DNA of 64,000 nucleotides from Romanomermis culicivorax (GCA_963922205.1 CAWUHX010000069.1:620001-684000); one strand, 5' to 3'. Counted from the first letter of the stretch, positions 44,381 through 57,593 are shown. Numbers and translations: made by a program. Notes: generated by a model not told the origin, from the letters alone.

Positions 44381-46998
44381 GGCATAACTATAGAATCGGG
44401 GATCCGTACTTTCTACAGCAACGGTTGAGCATATTAGTTTAGGGGGCGTGGTTAAATATCGGCCAGCTTAGTTCTATTTTTAGCGTACTCTTTTCTCGGC
44501 GTGCACTTTTTGCGCGCTCTCTATCGATTGTGAAATTTAATTATAACAAAATTATGAAATTTAATTAATTTCGATTCGTCTCAAACAAATTCAAATTTTA
44601 AATATTTATATGCAGATGTCACGTGCCGCTCAATTCTCCAACGTCACGTGATTCCGATCATGCCGACATTTTGTTATTTTTCATGTTTCGTTTATTACTC
44701 GATCATGTCTTTGTTTATTTCATTTTTGCACATGCATTTTACGTTCGTTTTTATATTTTTTATGCATTTCTATGTTTCGTTTTGTTGTATTTTTATTTCT
44801 TTACAAACGCGGGCTACAGTAGGCCCTTTAGCTAAAAACTTCCGCCAGTCGTGCTCCACGAGCACATGGCTATTTTTGGTGCGCTCACGCACCTCTTATC
44901 ATCAAAAATTAGCGTCGTTTTTGTTACGCAAAACGACTAGCTAAGAAGTTTTAGCTAAAGACGTTCATATGCTTAGCATAGGCACTGCAGCCGGCCTCAG
45001 TGCTAAACGCATGTGAATGAAAAAATGTCTATGTGCTCATAGGCATCTTCTGCATCGCGTCTAGCTGCAGAAGTTAGCTTGAGCGCCGAGAAACTCCGCC
45101 CAAGCTGCAGCTGTAGCCAAACATGTCCTTAAAAGGACATGTTTCTTTAGTTTTTCGCTCATTCTTGGGTTCACCAAGCTTTCGTCCAGTTGTCACTTCG
45201 CGTCCGCCGCCCTTCTTAATTTGCATATTTTTATATACTCGACTGCGTCCGCCGCCTATTATCTTAAATAAATTTGCATACCTTTGCATTACTTACTGCG
45301 TCCGCCACTCACCGCCTACAGTACCCCGCTGCCCATCAGTGCCAGGTGTCCGACCGCCCCGGTTCGTGAATTAATCGTCGGAGTTTCGCCTCCCGCTCGC
45401 TCCCGCTCCCTCCCGCTCGCCGCCGCTCGCCGCCTAGGACGTTTGAGGATCGCATCCCCTCGCTCCCAGTGCCAGAAGACCGAAAGCATCCAGGGACTTG
45501 CCGCCCGTTGCCTCGTAATCGCTTGAGAAACAGGACTAGGTGAGTCTTCTCAGGGGATTATTGCTATTTGTGGGTTATTTGTTGGGAAATCCCTCCTAAG
45601 TCGGTTTCCCGAGCTTTCCACAGATAAGTAGGGCCTCCACCCCTCAGGTTCGGGCAAAAAGGGGCTGTCCGGTTCATAATCGGGTCCCATAATTTAGGTC
45701 ATTTTACGGGTGACCCTGTCCCCGCTCTCACTGAGTAGGACTCGGGGATTGTCGCACCTAGCCTGGCAGCGTTGCCCATTACCCTACAGCAAGACCCCAA
45801 GGACAACCCCAGAGAACCAACTATAGATCTCTCTATAGCCACCATTTGCCAGGTTAGGCCCCAACGCCAACTTGGGAAGCCTGGGGAAAATGCCAGTATC
45901 CATCAGGAGTCACAGCCTATTACTCACTGTAATAGGATCAATCTGATATGGTTCACCATCAATGTGACGTCTAAAACACGGTATTACCTGATGAGATACC
46001 CAAACCTCTCCAGCTCTCCCAAGATCAACATGTCATACACGTGACATGGCGTAAAATGTGACACAGATCAATACTGTCTTTGTCAGGATAATTCTATCAA
46101 TTTTTTTAAACGTTTATAATTTTTTTCCAATGAATGAAGCTAAATAATGTGTTGTAAAGTTCTGAAGTCGCGCAGGAAATTCTTGCAGTCAGAAACGGTT
46201 AGTCATGGCGTGGGAAAGTGATAAACAAGAAGTACAAAAAGAAAAGCATCCGCATTGTGTGCAGCATTCTTCCAAGTGAAAAACCGTTCAGTCATTTTTT
46301 TCTGATCCAATGGTTATTTTTACTTTATAAGACATATGCAAAGATCAGCAGAGTATCATTAAGTATTTTTCTGATCGTCATATTATTTACGATAACCTAT
46401 ACTATAGACAAATGCCAAATATGAATTATACTCATAAGACCGTGAATCACAGTCAGAATTTCCTGAACCCTTTGACTGGCATTCACACAAAGACGTTGAA
46501 AATTATTGGAAACGTGCAAAGCTAATTTTAACAGAATGAATGGAACAAAAGATGGCTTTGTCGAAGGTTATCTAGAAGAACTCATGTGGATTGAACGGTT
46601 CGGCCCTACTTTAGATTTATGAAAATTTGCTGAAACAAATAAACGAAAAACAACCGTGTTGATGCAAATTTTGGGGATTAAAAGTTTGATTTTGGCATAA
46701 GTTTTGTGAACTACGACCTTCCCCTTGGTTTTCCCTTCTTTTATATCTCAATTTCTTTTTCCTTTCTTTTTACGCTTTATTTTCTTCATTTTCCTTCTTC
46801 CCTTTTTGGTTCACCTATTTTTTTAAACACTTACATAATAAATTTCATAATCGATAAAGAGCCCGCAAAATTGCATGCGAAGAGTACGCTAAAAATAGAA
46901 CCAGGCTGGCCGATATTTAACCACGCCCCCTCTACTAATCGCCTATATGCTTAACCGTTGCTGTAGAAAGTACCGGTCCCCGATTCTATAGTTATGCC
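44381..46998. mobile_element. hAT-like element B
   Basis: The ends GGCATAACTATAG and CTATAGTTATGCC are the outer part of about 120-bp inverted repeats. AAATATTG is duplicated exactly at 44373-44380 and 46999-47006. It matches element A (13191-15331) in both ends and in 46060-46330. It contains a 1447-bp insertion (44617-46063). No transposase frame is recognised. Confidence 0.82.
44617..46063. mobile_element. 1447-bp TG..CA insertion, possible solo LTR
   Basis: Compared with element A (..ATGCAGAT|TAATATCGTC..), element B has extra sequence starting TGTCACGTGCC and ending TGTGACA, flanked by CAGA at 44613-44616 and 46064-46067. It is much richer in GC than its surroundings, with repeated GCGTCCGCC words near 45200-45320 and a good splice donor (ACTAG|GTGAGTC near 45540). 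TG..CA ends with a 4-bp duplication suggest a lone LTR; the length and the absence of a second copy leave this unproven. The frames at 45284-45526 and 45772-46044 have no known domain. Confidence 0.55.
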
Positions 46999-47006
46999 AA
47001 ATATTG

Positions 47007-48245
47007 TAGCGGAGTGAATTTTTGTTTTCAAGAAAAACCAATGATACCACAAAACTCAGCGCACGGAATTATCCATATTTTCTCATTTTGAGATATAATG
47101 AACTAGTTTATTGGAAAATGCCTCGATGGGGCAGAGAAAAAGGATAATATATTTGAATGATGGAAAAGGAGGACAAAGTTATAAAAAGGGTGGACAAGAG
47201 CCTTCACCTAAAACAAATTTAGATGAATGCTTCACTCAAAAAAGTGGACGGGAATTTCCTCACTTTAAAAGTGGTAAACGCACATTTTTACCTTTTATTT
47301 TTTCTTTGAAAAAGTATATTCTGCAGCTTCGTGCATGTTTCCACCAGTGCTTTTTTAATCGGTAATGCATGTAACACAAAGGTGCCACACAGTGAAAGAG
47401 GGGCATGAACGGCCCAAACCATACACGTATGAGGAGAGTGGACGGCGGTGAGCACCACGAAAGGTTGATTCGTCCCTTATGGTTGATTCGATTTTAAATA
47501 CTCCACATCCAGCCTCAAGCCTCCTTGTAAAATCAAAACTATTGATAATTTATTAATCCATACAAAAAATGTAGCAGCTTGCTTCTCCCGTTTTTTGAAC
47601 TTTGACATTTTTGTGGACAGACACATGGTCCATCCAAGAGGTCACCTCCCGAGTTGTGATCGCAGAGACTGAAATGTAGGACTGACATTTTCCTTGTAGC
47701 ATACCGAATAACTTTTCATGAATGGGATTCAATTCGATTGAACTTTAGTAAGAATACAACAAAAGTTAGGTATTGATTTTGACGAAATTTCAGAATGTAT
47801 TTTAATGAATTTCACGAGTATGGTATACTCAAATCATGATAGTACAATAAATAAATGAATAAACAAAAAACTTTTACCCTACTTCGATTTAGGCCTTTGC
47901 GATGTAGCTTATTACGGTGCAGAGTTTAAACTAATGGTTCATCCTATATATCAAAATTATGTAGCAGCAGTCTCCTAAGCCAGACGCCCCGTCATGGTAA
48001 GCATTTACGTTTATTCCCTCGCCAGGACTGAAGCAAAATTAAAATATTGATAATTTACTGAAACTATGCGCGTGAAAAACATATGTATTTTCGACATTTT
48101 CCGTTCTATAGAGATCCGTTGGAACTTCCTTCATTGGTCAATTCTATTTTTTCCAAATGGACCTTGGTGCGCAGAAATGTTCATACAAATTATAAATAAC
48201 ATCTGTCTATGAGAACACCTTTTTCTCTCGATTTGAATGTAGTAC
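47007..48245. other. No gene supported
   Basis: The 84-codon frame at 47111-47365 (MENASMGQRKRIIY..) has no domain. The rest is AT-rich, with isolated splice-like sites. Confidence 0.35.
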
Positions 48246-48344
48246 TTAGACGACAAATTAAGACAAAAGCTTTCAGAATACGAAGCAGGTTTACTATTTG
48301 CTCATCGATTTCTTGAACCGTTTTTCTTTCAGAGGCTTATTTGA
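48246..48344 (+). CDS. Possible terminal exon, unknown protein
   Basis: A frame reading LDDKLRQKLSEYEAGLLFAH.., closed by TGA at 48342-48344, has protein-like composition and follows a GAATGTAG acceptor-like site. No upstream partner exon was found and there is no domain. Alternatively an acceptor inside it (TTTCTTTCAG at 48331) and GTAAGT at 48371 define a 39-bp internal exon. Confidence 0.18.
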   Translation, partial: LDDKLRQKLSEYEAGLLFAHRFLEPFFFQRLI

Positions 48345-48384
48345 AAATGATAAGACTGTAGTAATAACGGTAAGTCCATAATAA

Positions 48385-48678
48385 TCATGGCGCTTTGGGA
48401 GCTATGCTACTAACGTTAGCATGAACGTCCTGCGTTTTCGGATTTTTGTGATGGTGACGATGATGCGGCTTTACCACATTTTTCACTTTTTTAACAGTCG
48501 CCGCCTGTGGAGATGACAAACGTCGCGATTCGGTTACCGAACTTTGGCCACTGCCCTCCTGGCTTTTCGGCGGCGCCCCTATTAGTCGAGGAACTTTCGG
48601 GTTCGGTGGTCGATTGTCTTTAGGTATTTTTCTGGCTGTCCTATTATTATTATTATTCGCCGATATTTTACCGTGGCT
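48385..48678 (-). CDS. Probable terminal exon: basic, Pro/Ser/His-rich tail
   Basis: On the minus strand an acceptor-like AATTTCAAG precedes 97 open codons ending in TGA at 48387-48385. The frame starts SHGKISANNNNNRTARK, is proline- and lysine-rich (PPNPKVPRLIGAPPKS), and has a PHHRHHHKNPK cluster near the end, like a disordered cytoplasmic tail. GC content is above the local average. It could be the 3' end of the CNNM gene on the same strand (exons at 53231-54887), but no linking exons were found. Confidence 0.35.
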   Translation of the reverse strand, partial: SHGKISANNNNNRTARKIPKDNRPPNPKVPRLIGAPPKSQEGSGQSSVTESRRLSSPQAATVKKVKNVVKPHHRHHHKNPKTQDVHANVSSIAPKAP

Positions 48679-51324
48679 CTTGAAATTGATGACATCAATA
48701 AATTAAACTACAAATGTCGAACGAAGTTGAAAATAGCATATAACAAATATAAAAACAACGAAAACAAGAATAGTCAAAAGAGTAAGACGGGAGGGTGAAA
48801 ATTAAAACGAAAAGGCACTAGCAGAATGGTTCCACGACAAAACATCCACAAGGTCCTCCCAAAAAAAGATCATCGGATATAAGATCCCCATAAGGACTAA
48901 GTGTAGTGAGTTGGGCGGATCGGTTTCACAAGCGTCAAGTAGTGCCCGAGCGCCACATATTTCCCCAAAGCCAGATAATACAGTAAACAACATAATGAAC
49001 TCTGTCCAAAGAATTTCCAGGAGGATTTTTGCAGGTACACCTGTACACAGATTCCTATAGTCAGAAAGGCAGGCTCCATAGGACTGACTATACGGGCATA
49101 TAAGTGCTTAATTTATGAGAGGCGCTCTTTGGGTGCTTTTGTCGCTTAGTGGAGGCCACATTCTACAGGCTGGTTTCTGCCTGACAAAGCAGGGCTTGTT
49201 CGGCTACCTACCTCATTAGGTATGGGCCCACCTCATTCGCCGCACCTTACCACCAAGATGTTAGCTGAACTAACTTTGCTACAGCAAGAAGCATTACAAG
49301 CATACCTACACAATTTATAAACCCTCTAAGGATGAAAGGCTGTGTCTGCCTGCACAGGCCAGCTACCAGAAAGGTCCGTCTTCATCCGAGATCGAACCTG
49401 GTTCTTAAAATTAGTAGTTGAAGGTGATAACCAATAAACTAAGACGGCGCCAATAAAATTAAATTTGTTAACTTATGAAATTCTATAAGATGAAAAAACT
49501 GATTTTTCTGCTCAGATCATTTAACAGTCCGCAGATTTCCAACTATAACGCCTATGTGGTGGTCTTGAAGAATGTATTCTGAGTGTTCAGATGAGAAAAA
49601 ATGACGTCGTAAAGTATATTAAAATCAATAAGGTCGCGATTTGCAGTGAAATAAAACAAAAATGATCACATTTCATGGTCACTATGATTCCGAGCTAGTA
49701 ACAAATCGGTTTTTTGATTAAATCATTGAACCACACCAATAATTTTTAGATTGGTTCGTCAACCCATTTCAATTCTTCGTGAAACCTTATATAAACGAAT
49801 ATCATTTCATTTTTGTCTGATAGCAAAAAAAGCTTTTGGTTGCCGAAAAAATCGGTTTCGCAACAGCTCAATTTTGGGTTCGTAAAATTGTGGGCTGAGT
49901 AATTTTTGTGAAATTACTACTGCAGAATTCGTCATCGAGTAAAAAAGTTTTAAAGACTTTGTTGACATGAGAGTTTCAACTAAACTTAGGAAAAGAGATT
50001 ATTTCAGGATAGATGATTGTTTCCTAAAAAAATTCAGCAATCAGTAAATTAATAGTTTATTGTCTGCACTTGATACGTTAGGTACTAAATGAAGTCTTTG
50101 TTTTCTACATAGCGCTTGTTCACTACATGGCCTATTGTGCGGTACGTGGCTGCATTTGACCACCGTAGTCATACGGCCAGCCAATACGTTCATAATAGCC
50201 GGCATGCTGTAGCATAACGTGACCCCAGACAAAATAAGAATAAACAATTTAATCGGCAAAACTCATATTTGTGTTTTCAACATAAATATTTAGCACCATT
50301 TTAAATATGCATTTAATACCATCACTATATCTTATTACTTATGCCGGTGTATTGGCTGACCATCTGAGTATGCTGGCCAAATAAACACGGCGGCCAAGTG
50401 ACAGCCAATGTTTCGTTTCGGGGATCTTTTGTTGGGACATTTTGTCGGGACACCAACAGAATGTAGGAAAGAAGAATTAAAAAGGAAAATGAATGAAAAA
50501 TTAAGAACAAAACAGAATCATGGAAAACAAAAAACAATGTACCGAAATAAAGACATGAAAGCAATGAAGGGAGAAGAAGAAAGACATATCATGAAAAAGT
50601 TGCGGGTGGAAACCGAACAAGGTTTAATATTAGTATTTCATGTGCAGGTGTCATATGTACCACCCCTACGTTGGAATGAAACTTTGATTTTTCTGTCTTC
50701 CTTATTTTCTGACAGAATCTAGAAAAATTTGCGAAGCTTCCATAAACTTCGTTCAGTAAAATAATTTCATAAGGATGAAGACCAGATCTCCTTTACAATC
50801 AATAGTGTATGAAGTTTTTTCAAAATTCGCTGAATTTATCTCAATTTGCACGTAGAATGTTGAAGTTGGTCCCATAATAAATCTATAATTTGTAATAAAT
50901 ATGGCAATCTAGTCAGTTCAGGGCAGAACTGGGATTTCAGCATACGTATAATTGGGATTGGGATTTCAGCATACGTCGGCCATATACGGTGACCCCTCCC
51001 CCAAAGATTTACCAACATAGATTTATATACGGCATACATGCACATAGGGGGTTAGGTGGTAGACCCTCCTACCTAAGACCCTGGCCACCCCACTCTGGCC
51101 TAAAAAAACGTCAAACACCCCCTGAACTTTTTCCACGGCAGCTTTTTTGATAATTTTTGTGCATATTTTGTATGAAAAACAAGCTTGCAGGTATTTTTTG
51201 TTTTTTCTGCTCACCCATCCCCTACCCCCTGGATAAAAAGCTCAAAGACGCCCCCCCTGGAAAATTCTTGCCGTGCATGTCTGATGTACGGTCATGGTAT
51301 AAGGAAAATTTTTTTTGATCCTAC
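48679..51324. other. No gene supported; weak minus-strand frames
   Basis: 49117-48802 (-) is about 104 open codons (..LICPYSQSYG..VLSGFGEICGARALL..) with no family. 50259-50041 (-) starts with a signal-peptide-like MPIKLFILILSGVTLCYS but lacks other support. 51045-51290 is a repeat shared with 32585-32720 and, inverted, with 54100-54140. The rest is unassigned. Confidence 0.35.
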
Positions 51325-52130
51325 ACCAAAGTGCACTGTACCAGAGATGTAGGGTACTCTGAAAGGAGCAACATAAGTATACAAAGCGGGCCTTAAAGTC
51401 AACAGGGTCTCTGCTAATTCGGAAAAACAGGCAAAAACACACCCTGGAATCTCAAAAACTGTTGGGCCCAAAACCTAGATATTTTGTAGGTATGATTGGG
51501 GCCGAGTTTCGTCGGTAAATTTGTGAGGAAATTTCGATAGTAACCCAAACTTTGAGTTAAAACTTTCCTCTGTACCGCACTCGTGATTGGTTCAATTTAA
51601 AAACTAATTATATACTAAATATTACTCGCAGTGAGTGCTACCCATATGATAAGAAAGATAGTGCAGAATCCACGAACCAGAAGTACTGGCCCCTCAAACA
51701 GGTGAAATTTCTTCCGTCACTCGAGTCCTGTCACTCAGGTTTTCTGAACTATATGTCATGCGGCTAATAACTTGAAGTTTTCACATTTTTACAGTAACAT
51801 CAGCATTTTAGTCAAATAGTGTATATTATCATTTTGATGCGGATAGAGTGGCAACAGCATGGTTTGCAAAATCCTAAGGTAAAAGTTTGACGCCATGCCC
51901 TCTACAGTGCGTTGAGTGGTACCTCATATCACTGAAAATTTACCGGGAAAATTCGGCCTCATGCAAACTTACAAAATATCTAGATTTTTTTTCGAAATTC
52001 CAGGGGGTGTCGTTGTCTATTTTTACATGTTTTTCAAATTTGCAGAAACCCCGTTACGTTTAAGGCCCGGGTTTGTACACCTATATTGCTCGTTTCAGGG
52101 TACTCTACATCTTTAGTACAGGTAGGATCA
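51325..52130. repeat. Large inverted repeat, arms of about 220 bp
   Basis: 51325-51545 (ATGTAGGGTACTCTGAAA.., GGCCTTAAA.., CCTGGAATCTC..) is the reverse complement, with differences, of 51910-52120 (..GAAATTCCAGGG.., TTTAAGGCCCG.., AGGGTACTCTACATC). The spacer is about 370 bp. It could be a foldback element or two opposed copies of one repeat. Confidence 0.6.
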
Positions 52131-53230
52131 CAAATCATTTTTCTTAAATGATGGCACCCTCCCTATGAGCCTGTATGTTAACCAATCATATGACCGAAGT
52201 GGTCAATTTTTTCAATTTTTGATAGAGAATAGTTGTTTTTGAATCAAAAAAACGGACAAAATGCTCTTCATGTAGTAAATACATATTCTTAGATTTTTTA
52301 GACAAAAATGACTAGTTTTTGAACTGACTTTTGAACTGACTTTTTTGACTCTTGAGGCGAAAAATAAAATTTTTTTTCTTCAAAGATTCCCCTAATTCTA
52401 GGCAATCGATGACCCTCCATCTCCAAAAGTCGCTTTACTCCCCCACTCCTCGGAGGTCCCTTACATACATGACTGTCAGCAGTTCTTACTGGTTGAAAAA
52501 CCAAATTTTATGGTTGGTTGCCTAATTTTTTTAAATTCTGCTTGCCTGTTTTCAGCTAGAAAATGACGTATTCTTGCTGTTTGGTTCAGAATTTATAAAA
52601 AATGGTTGACTTCTATTCATTTTAAAATGAGACTCAAAATGTAGAAAAATACTTTTGCAGATGAATGAAACTGCAGTGCACATGTATTTCTTTTTTCTTC
52701 CCTTTATTTTATTACTGCTACAGTCAATTTGTGAAAAACGTGTCTGCGAACACAGATTGTTTGTTCACTGCCTGCCTACACATTTTTTCCAAGTCTCATT
52801 TAGAAAACATTAACTATATTTTTTTAATTTAATTTTTTGATTTTGCATGTATCTGGTTGAGGGCATCATCTAGATGATTAAAACATCGGCACATCCCCCA
52901 GAACTGGCTAGAGGTACATAGTCATACGCACAAAATTTTAGCGCAATTAATTTGAAGTTTTTGCTTTAGATTGAAGTAAAAAACAACAAAAAAAAGAATG
53001 AGACAACAGTAAGCAAAATAAAACACGAAGACAAGAATAATATAGGAATGAGGTGGATATCAATAGAGTGGAAAAAACTCACAATGAAAGAGTAAACGAA
53101 AAAAACAAAGATTATCTGCGAAGAATTCGAAAAAGAGCAAAAATTCAGAATGAAAATTTCAGAGGAGAAATGGCCAGGGTCATCCTTTGCGTTTGTCATC
53201 AAATCGAGCTAGCCATTTATATATGCTTAC
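52131..53230. other. No gene seen
   Basis: 52170-52470 loosely resembles the CATGTA-ended repeat family (GGTTAGC, GGAGGTCCCTTACATACATG). The rest is A/T-rich. Further 3' exons of the CNNM gene were sought here and not found. Confidence 0.35.
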
Positions 53231-54887
53231 ATTGCCAGCGCTCGATATAGCCCTCAAAGCGTGCGCCCGAGCAAGCTGGATACGTTTTGCCACTCCTCTA
53301 AAAGCATCGATTTCGTCGTAAATTTCTTCCTGTAAGATTTCTTCAAGGACGTCTTCTAACGTCACAACGCCTGATGGCTAAAAAATCACCGAAAATACTA
53401 TACCCGAGTAAAAATAAATTCTATTGTCCATTTTTTCTAAATCTATCCTACTGTCCATTTTTTCTAAACGAGACTTGGAAACCACAAAGATGCAGCGGAG
53501 AATGAACAGCCTACGTTCGCAGACACCTTTTTGGCACGACGTCAGAAAAAATGTTCATACTTCATGCTTTCCACATTTTCCATATGCAAAAACCTTCTCT
53601 ACGTTGCGAGTCTAATTTCAAAATAGATGATATCCATAGTTTCAATTTGAGAAGACGAATCTAGTATTTATATTTTTTACAAATTAAATTACGAACATTA
53701 AGCATTACGATTTCAACCTACGAAAACAAACCAAATAGTATTTATAATTTTCATGTAAATTTTGAATATTAAGCGCCAGTGAACGATTATCCCAGTGATT
53801 GAGTTGTTAGGATGTGGTAAATACTCAAGAGTCAGGTGTGCGCATGAACGTAACTCCATGTTCAAACAACTCTACAATTTCAAGCCGGATACTTTAATCA
53901 TGCGACGTGTAAAGTCCGCCTCTATTCAACCTAAGCAGCAGTTCAGGCTTTTTAAGATTAATTCTAGCGCTTACCACGTAAGTTCCATCTGGTTTCTTCT
54001 CCCTAACAAACGCCATATGAGCTAGAATAATAGGAATCTGTTACAGTGCGTAATGTTACTGATCGTTTTACCTTGCGGGCCATATTTATACTCCGGTCAG
54101 TTAGAAGCAGACATGCACGGCAAGAATTTTTCAGGGGGAGTGTCCTCGGACCTCTCGTCGAGGAGAGGTGAGGGCGAGTGAGCAAAAAAATTAAAATAAA
54201 GCTTCACAACCATGTTTATCATAAAAATAATAAAAAAGTGTCTTTAAAAAGTTCAAGAGGGTGTTTCGAGGCCAGAGGGGGCGCGTTTACAGGCCACAAC
54301 ACATATTTCCGTACTCCACAAAATGTCTTCAATTTTTATCTACAAAGAAAAAAATTTTGCGGCAAATGGGGTGAAAAACGTTATCAGTCAAACAATAATG
54401 ACGAAACTGTTTCCGACTGAATTGAATTTTAAAATAACAGTGTAAGTACAATGAGAAAGAAAGGTCATTTTCTTTTTTATATCACATTTTCTTCATAATC
54501 CAAGAGCTTTTACCTAGGAATAGATAATTCGTAATCCACTAACTAGAATTAACAAATAGTTAGAGACATGAAGACACAATGATGGAATGATTCATCCTTT
54601 CTGATGAGGCTGAAAAAATTGATCAAGAAATAGACAAAATGTATCTATTTACAGCAATCGAAAAATTGATTCTTCGGGAAGATTGTAACAATCACTGTAC
54701 AACTATCAGCGATTTAATATAAATGGAAAATAAAATAGCGAAGTTTACTTGAAGCGCCTTCTTGAAACTTGTTCAACAGAATGTACAAAGGCATATCGCC
54801 ATCTATCCAGAATACGGGGTAGAAGTAACGCTTATCCTCGGTCAATTCTTTAACTGGTGTAACTTGGTTTGGGTCGACTAATATTAG
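53231..54887 (-). CDS. CNNM-family metal transporter, CBS-domain exons (partial)
   Basis: Three exons join in frame on the minus strand: 54887-54749, 54021-53975 and 53377-53231. The first reads LILVDPNQVTPVKEL..FWIDGDMPLYILLNKFQEG, the second HMAFVREKKPDGTYV, the third PSGVVTLEDVLEEILQEEIYDEID. These are the end of CBS1 and the start and end of CBS2 of CNNM/CorC proteins, where the (V)TLEDxxEEI..EI.DE(T/I)D block is diagnostic. CNNM proteins are membrane proteins governing Mg2+ efflux, and the CBS pair binds Mg-ATP. After DEID the third exon diverges (AFRGVAKRIQLARAHAL) before a GTAAGC donor. The transmembrane DUF21 exons (upstream) and the C-terminal cyclic-nucleotide-like domain are not found in the window. 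The Polinton-like element lies 5 kb upstream. Confidence 0.82.
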
Positions 54888-57593
54888 CTGGAGAATGAAA
54901 CAAGAAATGACTACATTAAGCTAATCAAAAATTCGCGAAAGGTGGGGGGTACTCGCATCGAATTTTGGCCAGGAATCAAAGCCTCTCGTCCAACATAATC
55001 TAAAATCACAAACTTAACTCACAAGTTCAAAATTGGGTCATACTGTCTCTTCGGCGTGTACACAAAACTGCATGAATGTAAGACTAATTGCAGCTAGTGA
55101 TCAACTGATGGGCACTTTTTTCCCATCGGTCTATGCCGATACATCGTCCAAGATCCAGCGATACATCGACCAGGATCCACCGATATATCGGCCATAACAT
55201 GCACAAAATAAAAAAAACAGGGTGTCCAACGGTTTTCCGAAATAAAATTCCATGACTTTTTCCGGTTTTCCAGGCCATTTTTCCAGATTTTCTACGGAGC
55301 AAAAATCAACAATTCATACATAAAATAGTAAAAATGTGTGAGTAATAAAATATTGAGACCTGAGCAATATGCTGATATTTTCAATAAGACATTAATAGTG
55401 AGGCTAACAGACCGAAAACATCAGCTAGAAATCAACTTTTTTTCATAAATTTGGTCAGAACAAGAGAAATCAAATCATGGATCCAAAAGGCAAGCAGAAT
55501 TTTGAAATCAGACAACCAACCGAAAATGAAGCTTAGTCAACTAGCAAAAACCATTGGCCAGTACTGACCAAAGTCTGTAAACAGCAGACACGATAATTAA
55601 GAACCCCATTGAAATGATTTTAAAATATCTTCATAATATTTTTTTGATTTTGCGATTAATAAGCTCATCATTCTTTCTGAAAATAAATTGTACTTAATAA
55701 TTCTTTCCCAACAATTCAGTTCCAGCTGCAACATTTTTTCGTTTCAGTAGCTGTCTATTTTTCTTTCAACTCTTTGATACCAGCATCTTGGTGTCGAGAA
55801 TGGGTGTTTTTGCACCAACTGTTTTACCCAATTGTGTAAATCACCCAAATTTTTCCCCAAATAAGAAAGATTTTTTTGAAACACGTTTCTGCTCAATAAA
55901 GATAATATAGTTGCTGTTTGCGTGCAAGTTAATGAATATTTATTGTAGTGACATTAGAATTTTGATCGCGTACTCATGTGCACATCAAGGAGGATTTTAG
56001 GACCTGTTTTATTTCTATTCTATCTATTCTACATAAATTTTATGTATTCGCAGCATAATATACTCCGAATCTAGTCGCTAAATGGTCAGCAGAATTTCAA
56101 CTTAATCTGTCGCCAACTGCGTAATCCGAAATATGGATAAAGGATTAATGATGAGCTTCCGTTAGAAAATCGGAAATTCAATGATATGTGAGTACAATAA
56201 TAAAACGTGCTTATTCTAGACTTCATCATATTTTCACGAGTTTTGTCAGTAACAATGCTTTCCTAGTAAACTAAAGCATGTAATGTGAGACCTTTATTTG
56301 GATAGCCAGCGGCTTTATGATCATTCCCACTCAATAGCTTATATTGAAACGGTTGAAAAAGCACAAAAATATTACTCAAAGCGTGTCATAAACTTCTCGG
56401 ATTATTGTTATCCTTAAAGTCTCTATTCTGACCCGAGGTATGTTTGAAAAAATGAGAGTACGAAACCATATTATCATTTGAAGTTGGGAGACTTCTGCGC
56501 CATCATGTAGTCGACCGCCAGATTACAAAACAACATGAAACTAAAAGTGATGTGCAGAACAGTAAACATTTGGAACAAACACTCTCAGCATATAGTTTTC
56601 ACCAGTAGTAATTAGTTTTAAGCTTTATCAGAAAAATCTTATTTTAGACTAATGGAAATTCACTAGCCTTTTTGATATGCACAACAAAATATGAAATTAT
56701 GATATGACATGTAGTTTCTTATTCATTTGTGAACCGCTCACTATTAGCTTTTTTCATGTCTTTTATTGTTGTTCTTTGTTTTCCCCTGCTGCTGCAATTA
56801 TTATTATTATTATTATTATTTTTAAAAGTATTTTTGTAGAGCACGATAACTCACATGGAAAATTCTCAAAATCAAGGAAAATAGAGATTTCTTAAATTCG
56901 TTCAAATTTCATCATGTATTAAATCTTATACAAAGTATCTCTCAAAAGAGCATTATGTCCTAGCAAATCTTCAATCAGAACAATAAATATCACTACATTG
57001 CTAGGTTTCAGTATCTGTAACTCGTAATTAAAACTAAGCTTTCAGAATGATTCTTGATATTCATCGATGATAACGTTATAACAATCACCAAGTAGGCAGA
57101 AATATCGGCAGAAAACTTGAAATCCTAGTTACTCCTCAAAAAATGCCAAATATTAATAATTAGAGATAAATTAGGACTACAGATGCACAAAAACAATTAA
57201 ATGTTAATTGAATAATGGTACATACTAACCTTTCCTAATAACCATACTTTAGCCAAACCCATATAATGATACTAATGCTCAAAACGGGCGCAAAGCACCA
57301 AAAAAATTTGAAGTTTTGAACTTATAAAATGAAAATTTGGCTTATCCTGCAATAATTCGGGTTTATCGTGCAATAAAAACAACTACATCATAACAATCCT
57401 AATCGAAATTCTTGACTTTTCCAAGTATACCTTCTTTTGCATAACTTTTCCAGGTTTTCTAGATTGCTGGACACTCTGGAGAAGTGGAAAAAAATTTAAA
57501 ATGTAAAAATTTAAAAAAAAGAAGTTATTTTCAAGACAGAAAACAATATCTTCAATCATCCAACAAACCTATAAGATTCATCCAACAAACCTA
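54888..57593. other. No gene seen (probable CNNM intron or upstream DNA)
   Basis: AT-rich throughout, with an ATT microsatellite at 56797-56821. The dispersed AAGAATTTTTCAGGGGG repeat near 54120 is part of the CNNM intron. No CNNM transmembrane exon could be read here. Confidence 0.4.

Noticed and set aside
48802-49117. About 104-codon minus-strand frame as a gene
   Set aside because: No domain, start or splice context; kept only as a note in the intergenic entry.
50041-50259. Minus-strand frame with a signal-peptide-like start and four cysteines
   Set aside because: No splice, poly(A) or repeat support, and the Cys pattern is weak; mentioned only in the intergenic note.
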